From positions 1-52,750 of IMG/VR virus record IMGVR_UViG_3300048446_000640: DNA of 52,750 bases. One strand, 5' to 3'. The notes beneath the pieces are model-generated. The model searched no databases. It was not told the origin of the DNA and was given only the letters and a program-made list of their open reading frames with translations. Of this stretch, positions 47,514-52,750 are shown piece after piece. This DNA comes from a virus. Every line of letters begins with the position of its first letter. Position 1 is the first letter of the stretch. A program made the translations under genes and the position numbers.

Positions 47514-48782
47514 TTAATTTAATGTTGGTCGTGGTGTGAATTTTTGTATTTTTGGTTTGAAACAGACTTCGATGTCACCACAAGCACCGTCCCTCTGCTT
47601 TTCTAAACTTATAATTGTTTGATCGGGATCATCATTTTTTCTCCAGAGCATGAGGCAGGCATCTGCATCTTGTTCTAAAGCTCCCGACTCTCTCATGTCC
47701 GATAGCCTCGGCTTTCGATTTAACTCATCTGCCGAACGATTTAATTGAGATAAAAGAATTACTGGAATATCCAATTCCATAGCTATATCCTTCATAGACC
47801 CTGCAATCTCTGCAACTTGTTGCTCCCTGGGTATTCTTCCATCGAGGGGTCGCATTTTTTGAGCATAGTCTACAACGATCATATCTAGTCCTTTCCGTGC
47901 AAACTTCCTAGCCTTGGCTCTAACTTGGGCAGAATTTATGTTTCCACGATCATCCACCCAAAAACTACGATCCTTCATCCAATCCATTGCAGTTTGATAT
48001 TTAGCAATATCCTCAGGTCGAGCAGTGTTGTCTATGATGTAGCCAACAGGTACTTCTGATAAATTAGATATAAGCCTTCGCATTACTGCTTCAGCTTTCA
48101 TTTCTAAAGAAAAGAAAAGAACCCTCTTGCCGTTTTTAAGTGCATTCAGAGCCATCTCGCACCCAAATGCAGTCTTACCCACGGAAGTTCTAGCTGCTAT
48201 AACAATAAGATTATTTGGCTGCCAGCCATAAGTCTTTTGATCTAGCCTATTGATGCCCGATGGAATGCCACTCATACCATTCTGTTCCATGCGTTTCTTA
48301 AGCTGTTCCCACATTGAATCAATGATCTCAGGCGAAGAACGAACATCTTCCTTATTCTCGATAGTCAACTTGGTTAACTCACGATCAATTTCTTCAATAA
48401 GAATCCGTGACTGCTGATTATCTTTCAGATCATCTTGGATCTTAAGAGAAATCTTTCGAAGATTATTCTTAATGTAAGATTCCTTTAGTGCATCTACAAA
48501 TGATCCAAATCCAGCAGAAGTCTCACATGCTTCCATAACAAACTGAACTTGTGTGCGATCCTCGGGGTCGCGGAATGCAAGTAATACATCAACATCAATG
48601 CAATCAGAATCCCTATGCTCTAAAATTAAAGTCCAAACTTTCTGATGAAACAAATCCTGAAACCACTCAGCATTGATTCCCATAACAATTGCTTCATCCA
48701 AGCATTCATTTGATTTAGTGACGCAGGACAAGAAGCCACGCTCTACATCACTATTACTACTGGTTGTTGTCAGCAAACTCAT
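47514..48782 (-). CDS. dnaB: Replicative DNA helicase, DnaB-like (422 aa)
   Basis: Unwinds the replication fork in ring form. N-terminal domain residues 1-105, then a RecA-type core: Walker A ARTSVGKTAF near 195, Walker B MIVVDYAQKM near 300, the LSQLNRSADEL motif and the ESGALEQDADACLMLWR segment with the arginine finger region near the C-terminus. The length is close to normal for phage DnaB. No primase is visible in the window, so primer synthesis must come from elsewhere. It overlaps the probable loader gene by 26 bases. Confidence 0.92.
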   Translation of the reverse strand: MSLLTTTSSNSDVERGFLSCVTKSNECLDEAIVMGINAEWFQDLFHQKVWTLILEHRDSDCIDVDVLLAFRDPEDRTQVQFVMEACETSAGFGSFVDALKESYIKNNLRKISLKIQDDLKDNQQSRILIEEIDRELTKLTIENKEDVRSSPEIIDSMWEQLKKRMEQNGMSGIPSGINRLDQKTYGWQPNNLIVIAARTSVGKTAFGCEMALNALKNGKRVLFFSLEMKAEAVMRRLISNLSEVPVGYIIDNTARPEDIAKYQTAMDWMKDRSFWVDDRGNINSAQVRAKARKFARKGLDMIVVDYAQKMRPLDGRIPREQQVAEIAGSMKDIAMELDIPVILLSQLNRSADELNRKPRLSDMRESGALEQDADACLMLWRKNDDPDQTIISLEKQRDGACGDIEVCFKPKIQKFTPRPTLN

Positions 48783-49305
48783 CTATGTACAATTGATCTA
48801 CGTCGTTAATGTCAGTGGTCAGCCTATACTTCTCGAATATCGGAGGTCGTTCAGCTTCAGCCCATTTTAGAAAACTCTTTATGCTTACTGTCTCTTTCTC
48901 GACAGAAGGAACAGGACGCCAATCAGGATTATTTTTAAGCCAAGTGGTAATGCATGAACCCCAATGTTTGATTGGTGACCTACCGACCACCCAACCCTTA
49001 GATTGATAATAATCAAAGAACAGAGTGGCTTTAGGCTCAATAGGCTTGCAGATATTCTTACTCTCAAAGAAAGCAACCACTTCTTGTAGATTCTTTGGCT
49101 TATTTCCTTCACCTAAAGTTTTTTCCTTCTTGGGTTTTGCTTTAGGTTTAGGTTTTTCAGTAACCTGTATCTGTGGCTCAAACTGAGCCAAGGCGCATAG
49201 AAGTACTGATTGTGAAGTTATACCAATCGTAGTGGCAAGAAGCTCAAGCCTTTCGGCAATGTTATCCTTCACTTTAAGCTCAATCCTATTCTTGCACATG
49301 GTCAA
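48757..49305 (-). CDS. Replication accessory protein, helicase-loader-like (182 aa)
   Basis: Helical N-terminus (NIAERLELLATTIGITSQ), a Lys/Pro linker (residues about 53-68), and a C-terminal domain with NLQEVVAFFESKN, FFDYYQSKGWVVGR and PIKHWGSCITTWLKNNPDW. This FxxYYxSNGWxVG...W...W pattern recurs in phage and mobile-element proteins acting at replication initiation with DnaB. Its position directly before DnaB supports a loader role (inference). Confidence 0.6.
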   Translation of the reverse strand: MTMCKNRIELKVKDNIAERLELLATTIGITSQSVLLCALAQFEPQIQVTEKPKPKAKPKKEKTLGEGNKPKNLQEVVAFFESKNICKPIEPKATLFFDYYQSKGWVVGRSPIKHWGSCITTWLKNNPDWRPVPSVEKETVSIKSFLKWAEAERPPIFEKYRLTTDINDVDQLYIDEFADNNQ

Positions 49306-49708
49306 TCTCTACCTCGATGCCACAATTTTCATGTCGCAACTTGGTTATATACAGTTGAACAACTTGCGAGTCATCTTGCCAAAAGCGAAGCTTGCCCATG
49401 GTGTCCTGAAACATCTTCACAAGATTATCTGCATCGGGTTTCTTATCGTGAAAAATCCAACCCTTATCCCTTATCGCTTTTTTCTCAGTCTTAAGAAGAG
49501 GTAACTTATATACGATAGTAAGGATAAGAGGCCCTTCCATAGGCTGGTTAGGCACATGTGGCATGAGGAGTGACATGAAGTCTTGCTCTTGGGCTTTTCC
49601 TTTGGCGGTTGTATACGAAAATGGTTTTCCATTTTTTCTGACTCCTACTCTCTTGCTTGACTGATTAGTCGAGCGTGGTGGTTTGCACTTTATGAAAAAA
49701 CTAAGCAT
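49286..49708 (-). CDS. RusA-like Holliday junction resolvase (140 aa)
   Basis: Cleaves Holliday junctions and branched DNA. The diagnostic segment KPDADNLVKMFQDTM, then LRFWQDDSQVVQL supplies the conserved Asp residues (KPDxDN...D...DDxQV) of RusA. Start 49708 matches the family N-terminus (SFFIKCKPPRS) and overlaps the nuclease stop by eight bases; an upstream in-frame start adds unlike residues. The length is normal for RusA. Confidence 0.88.
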   Translation of the reverse strand: MLSFFIKCKPPRSTNQSSKRVGVRKNGKPFSYTTAKGKAQEQDFMSLLMPHVPNQPMEGPLILTIVYKLPLLKTEKKAIRDKGWIFHDKKPDADNLVKMFQDTMGKLRFWQDDSQVVQLYITKLRHENCGIEVEIDHVQE

Positions 49709-50783
49709 TGCTAACTGACTTTGCTTTTTCTTTACGAAACATAACCTGCTCAAGGCGTGTCCTTAAATCCTTCTTGGCATCAGCTTTTGACTGATCAGTG
49801 TGGTCAGCCCATATCTGAATCAAATCTGGCTCAGATATCTTCGTAGCTTGTAAGAATTTCGCGACAGGCAGATTTGCACTAAAGAGAATTTCAGATGCGC
49901 CGACAGCATCAAACGAAGTAACACTTCCAGTATTCCGCAACTTGTATCCAGGGATATTAATCCCACTCTCAAGCCTATTTTTCGCAGTTGATTTAACACT
50001 TTTGCCAAACCGTTCGATAAGACCGACAATAGCCATTTTTTCAGCAAGTTCTTCGTTAGAAATATTTTCCATATCAATTTTTTCAATAGTTTCATTTTTT
50101 AAGTATTCGAATGCTGCAGGACAGTGTGCGAGGGCTTTGCAGTATTTGCATTGCAGATGACCTGCAGTCATTTCTGCATCTTCCTGCTCAACTTCTTCAG
50201 CAAGTTTAAGAAGCTTTTCTTTTAAGATCATGCTTAGGTCGCGGTGCATAACTGCTTTAGTCCATTTACCCAAAGCAGGTTGCAGTAGTGCTACAAACAC
50301 CCTCTGTACATCGGGATAATTCTCGAAAACTAGAGTAGCATAAACTTGTAACTGCTTATTCTTTGGAGCTTCCTCGTAATGCCCATATAGCATTTTGTAG
50401 TCTAGGATTGAGGCATCCTCTCCATCGATTTCAAGATAATCGATCTGACCGGAGAGGATGCCCTCATCCTTCTCATTCATTAACCACAACCGCGGTTCCC
50501 GCGTGACATCGCCGTGTAACCCAAATTCCTTGGTAACTTGATCTTCCATCCTGCGGCATTCTGAAATCAGAAATGCATGGGAAGAATCAAGTATCTCATC
50601 CACGGGTGTTCCGTTTTCCATGTACCCATGTAGTAAAGTTCCTTGTGTGGCATCTGAAGTATCGTAGTCCTTGAATTTCTGAGAAGCTTTAAATCGTGCT
50701 TTGCAAAGCATATTCTCAAAAACCGAAGAACCCGACATCTTGGGAACTCCATCCCAAGCACGTTCATTTACTGCTATTGCCAT
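49701..50783 (-). CDS. RecB-like PD-(D/E)XK nuclease with Cys cluster (DUF2800-like, 360 aa)
   Basis: Residues 48-53 (GTLLHG) give the motif His, ILSGQIDYLEID an Asp, ILDYK the D-x-K pair and QLQVYA the Gln of RecB/Cas4-type nucleases. A Cys near residue 27 together with CKYCKALAHCPAAF (near 208-220) can form a 4Fe-4S cluster as in Cas4 and AddB. The C-terminal 130 residues are a helical extension. It acts with the annealing protein in phage recombination. It overlaps the Rad52-like gene by ten bases. Confidence 0.82.
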   Translation of the reverse strand: MAIAVNERAWDGVPKMSGSSVFENMLCKARFKASQKFKDYDTSDATQGTLLHGYMENGTPVDEILDSSHAFLISECRRMEDQVTKEFGLHGDVTREPRLWLMNEKDEGILSGQIDYLEIDGEDASILDYKMLYGHYEEAPKNKQLQVYATLVFENYPDVQRVFVALLQPALGKWTKAVMHRDLSMILKEKLLKLAEEVEQEDAEMTAGHLQCKYCKALAHCPAAFEYLKNETIEKIDMENISNEELAEKMAIVGLIERFGKSVKSTAKNRLESGINIPGYKLRNTGSVTSFDAVGASEILFSANLPVAKFLQATKISEPDLIQIWADHTDQSKADAKKDLRTRLEQVMFRKEKAKSVSNA

Positions 50784-51244
50784 CCTGAGAGATCCGTATC
50801 GGATTTCTGTTTTTCCTTAGGCAAAGCCCACTTAGGCAGGGCAGGGGGATTTTCAATCTGACGATACTTGTTTATCTCAACCCATTTAGTTGGCAAATAA
50901 TAGAGATAACGTCCGATACCCCACTTAACTGCTGCCCGCTTAAAAGCATCGGATATTCCACCCTTAGCTCCCTCAACATTTGTATCACCAGCGCCATCGG
51001 ATTTTCCAATCCACTCGCCATCGATACGAATTTTTAATGTGCAAATTAATCGACCACTAGCAGTTTCCTGATAACAATCCCGCCAATTTTCAAAACCGAC
51101 AACTTCGTCTAAACGCTTCATAACATCACGAGCATCTATGTAAGCCAAGGCTATGCATTTTGTTTTATCCTTATTGGTTTGCCCAGGGCGGAAGTGAACA
51201 ACATTTGCAGGAAATGGATTCTTAAGCTGCGCTTCTAGATTCAT
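50774..51244 (-). CDS. Rad52/Rad22-family single-strand annealing protein (156 aa)
   Basis: Anneals complementary ssDNA in phage recombination. YIDARDVMKRLDEVVGFENW near residue 35 and GISDAFKRAAVKWGIGRYLY near 95 are the two signature blocks of the Rad52/Rad22 family. The protein is only slightly shorter than usual and ends in a Pro/Lys tail. The neighbours RecB-like nuclease, RusA and SSB form a complete recombination set. Confidence 0.88.
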   Translation of the reverse strand: MNLEAQLKNPFPANVVHFRPGQTNKDKTKCIALAYIDARDVMKRLDEVVGFENWRDCYQETASGRLICTLKIRIDGEWIGKSDGAGDTNVEGAKGGISDAFKRAAVKWGIGRYLYYLPTKWVEINKYRQIENPPALPKWALPKEKQKSDTDLSGWQ

Positions 51245-51452
51245 TGACTTCCTCCAAAATGGTTAATGCTTCGACTTCCTTGCGAAGAACGCGTTTATTA
51301 CGATTGAACTTCAGACGATAGGATTTCAGATGACCTTTTCGTATGAGTTCTTTGACGGCACGAAAACTATCGAATCCCAACATATCTGCTGCTTGCGTCA
51401 GCGAGACTGTATCCTTCAGTCGTACCATTCCATCCACTTGATTATCACTCAT
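51222..51452 (-). CDS. Small helix-turn-helix DNA-binding protein (76 aa)
   Basis: SLTQAADMLGFDSFRAVKEL, IRKGHLKSYRL and RVLRKEVEAL give the order of an excisionase/MerR-type winged helix-turn-helix (HTH_17-like). It is the first gene of the replication operon, so it may regulate it or act as excisionase for the distant integrase. Start 51452 gives a compact domain; an earlier in-frame start adds a hydrophobic N-terminus unlike the family. Confidence 0.68.
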   Translation of the reverse strand: MSDNQVDGMVRLKDTVSLTQAADMLGFDSFRAVKELIRKGHLKSYRLKFNRNKRVLRKEVEALTILEEVNESRSAA

Positions 51453-51498
51453 GCCACAAAGAATTAGCGGAAAAGAATATCTAAGAAAAGAAAAAAAA

Positions 51499-51538
51499 TA
51501 GCAAAGTGCAAAATAAATTAGCAATGTACTAAATTGAG
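51499..51538. repeat. Two tandem 20-bp direct repeats in the divergent gap
   Basis: TAGCAAAGTGCAAAATAAAT and TAGCAATGTACTAAATTGAG agree at 14 of 20 positions and are adjacent, between the divergent HTH gene and the + strand operon. They suit an operator bound by the HTH or RHH protein, or a short iteron. Confidence 0.5.
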
Positions 51539-51596
51539 TGTAATAAAGTGATAAAAAGTATTGACCTTGATAATTTTTTTATGTTTTTGTAGGAAA

Positions 51597-51638
51597 ATGT
51601 TAAATGCACAGCTTGCCCAAATCGAGGAATACCGATGA
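51597..51638 (+). CDS. Possible 13-codon leader peptide
   Basis: ATG 51597 with AGG four bases upstream opens MLNAQLAQIEEYR, and its TGA overlaps the next ATG at 51635 (ATGA). It may serve only to couple translation of the RHH-like gene. Too short to judge further. Confidence 0.3.
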   Translation: MLNAQLAQIEEYR

Positions 51639-51859
51639 ATAAAACCACAGAAAAATCAATAGGCATTAGAGTGAAGCCTGAAATATACGATGAAATTCTA
51701 TCTATGTGTGAAAAGCTCGGAGGTATTCCAGTTAATAACTTTGCTCAGAATGCGATAGAATCAGCATTAGAGATGTTAAAAGAAAAAGAAATTAAAACCC
51801 CCAAGTGGATTGCCGTACAACGCTTTTCACTAGACTTCAAGAAAGGCGAAAAATTATAA
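51635..51859 (+). CDS. Small ribbon-helix-helix-like protein (74 aa)
   Basis: STTEK-like start, then SIGIRVKPEIYDEILSMCEK and NNFAQNAIESALEMLKEKE give the strand-helix-helix pattern of Arc/MetJ-type regulators. Divergent from the replication operon, so a likely regulator of the region. The start overlaps the mini leader peptide, and TAATG couples it to the next gene. Confidence 0.55.
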   Translation: MNKTTEKSIGIRVKPEIYDEILSMCEKLGGIPVNNFAQNAIESALEMLKEKEIKTPKWIAVQRFSLDFKKGEKL

Positions 51860-52302
51860 TGAGTAAAAACTTGATCATTGAGTTTGAAAAAGAAAATCAA
51901 GAAGTTGAGTTCGAGCAGCCTATTACAGGCATTTCAATGGATGGACAGAAATTAACAGATGTTCATGATCTAACGCAGAAAGTTATTGGAATGACTAAAA
52001 CCATAAAGGTTTTGGCATGGCTAGCAACTGTACTATCAGTTCTGGCAGTCGCAACCGTGCTGTTTCTTGCAAATTGGCTACTCAGTCATGAAGCAAGTAT
52101 TGAGAAGCTACTATTAACTGGTAATGACGAATATAATGTCATGGAACAAGATGCCCGCAGTTGGGGTTCCCACCAGAGGCACCGAGCATATGTTCATCTT
52201 GAAGAGTTCCAAGGACTGCATTGGGATGCAGGAATGCAGGACTGGGTTAACCATGCGATAGTAGAAGAAGCCAAGAAGGGAAACCATAGGGGGGCAAGAT
52301 AA
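51859..52302 (+). CDS. Membrane protein of unknown function (147 aa)
   Basis: Start 51859 shares TAATG with the previous stop. A hydrophobic span VLAWLATVLSVLAVATVLFL near residues 49-70 divides an acidic N-terminal part from a soluble Trp/His-rich C-terminal part (QRHRAYVHLEEFQGLHWDAG). Likely single-span membrane protein. Family not recognised. Confidence 0.55.
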   Translation: MSKNLIIEFEKENQEVEFEQPITGISMDGQKLTDVHDLTQKVIGMTKTIKVLAWLATVLSVLAVATVLFLANWLLSHEASIEKLLLTGNDEYNVMEQDARSWGSHQRHRAYVHLEEFQGLHWDAGMQDWVNHAIVEEAKKGNHRGAR

Positions 52303-52567
52303 TATCTCCTTAACAATCCTCTGATAAGAAGAAGCTTATTCTTAATATATAAGTACTTTATATATATTCTATGCTTTACCTCCTTAAACCCCCCCTATAG
52401 TCCCCCCCTTAATGGTTCCAGACCCTAGTATTTATCAGTGTTTTAGAAACAGAAAACGCCCACAATACGTCTGCGGACGTACTGAGGACGTCTAGGGTCG
52501 TACTGGACTACGGCTCTAGCCGGAAGTACTTTTCAGAATCTGCTTTGCAAATAGTAGATTCACAGTA
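52303..52567. other. Intergenic region with AT palindrome and ACGTC/GACGT dyads
   Basis: No gene seen. It holds an AT-rich near-palindrome centred on AAGTACTT (about 52345-52368), C-runs (52387-52410) and a cluster of ACGTC/GACGT boxes at 52467-52492. The boxes and an 11-bp CTAGAGCCGTA are shared with the 3' part of the structured RNA region at 39.6 kb. An origin, a cut site or a transcription end are all possible. Confidence 0.45.
52500..52534 (+). terminator. Terminator-like nested hairpin
   Basis: GTACT pairs with AGTAC (52500-52504 and 52525-52529) around an inner CGGC-TCTA-GCCG hairpin, followed by TTTTC. It could end the + strand operon at 51.6-52.3 kb. Confidence 0.4.
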
Positions 52568-52738
52568 ATGTCTATGGAAGGTTTTGTAATTGGTATGACC
52601 TGCAAATCTCATGGTCATTTCCATGCCAAAAAAGAAGTAGCCATAGGAGCAAAAGCTATGTCTCATCGCATCATGTGGAAGCTTTCCAAAATTTCTATAT
52701 CGGGCGAGTCTGTAGGCGTTGTAGGATGTGGGCTTTAG
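52568..52738 (+). CDS. Small open frame at the right edge, possible gene (56 aa)
   Basis: ATG 52568 to TAG 52738 gives MSMEGFVIGMTCKSHGHFHA and a Lys/Ser/Gly-rich remainder ending VGVVGCGL. No Shine-Dalgarno sequence or family match. The His/Cys-containing start is slightly unusual for a chance frame, but evidence is weak. Confidence 0.3.
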   Translation: MSMEGFVIGMTCKSHGHFHAKKEVAIGAKAMSHRIMWKLSKISISGESVGVVGCGL

Positions 52739-52750
52739 TGGAAACTTTTT

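Overview
This window is a segment of a tailed-phage genome or prophage, probably from an aquatic bacterium. The evidence is a late block of very large virion-type genes, a phage replication and recombination module (DnaB-type helicase, SSB, Rad52-like annealing protein, RusA resolvase, RecB-like nuclease, dNMP kinase), a complete tyrosine integrase, and a string of small basic, Lys/Cys-rich proteins of a kind I associate with marine phages. No terminase, portal, major capsid or DNA polymerase is visible and the first gene is cut by the window edge, so the genome continues outside. The host cannot be named from this sequence; the genes read through with the standard code.

Layout. 1-12.4 kb (+): the tail of a cut gene, a 1295-aa tail-fibre-like protein, and five structural-type proteins. 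12.5-23.5 kb (+): one giant 3668-aa polyvalent virion-type protein with a kinase-like domain. 23.5-25.5 kb (+): a PD-(D/E)XK-type gene and nine or so tiny, mostly basic genes, ending tail to tail with the integrase. 25.5-41 kb (-): integrase, SNF2-type helicase, cytosine methyltransferase with a large second reading frame, and about 25 small genes, several of them conserved phage families of unknown function. 39.5-40.6 kb (-): about 1.05 kb with no convincing gene but packed with perfect hairpins and closed by a terminator, the best candidate here for a large structured RNA. 41.3-44.5 kb (+): a 683-aa structural-type protein, small overlapping genes and an HNH nuclease. 44.5-51.5 kb (-): the replication and recombination operon. 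51.6-52.7 kb (+): a short divergent operon and a possible origin-like or terminator-like region.

Control. A 22-bp element, GTAACCTA-N10-TNAC with an AT-rich centre, occurs about 13 times on both strands, nearly always just in front of the first gene of a transcription unit. The start codon often touches the element, Shine-Dalgarno sequences are missing at these genes but present inside operons, and in seven cases the TAA within GTAACC is the stop codon of the gene upstream. This looks like a phage-wide promoter/operator producing leaderless mRNAs and marking borders between gene cassettes. The structured RNA, the box system and the dual-coding methyltransferase locus are the three observations most worth pursuing.
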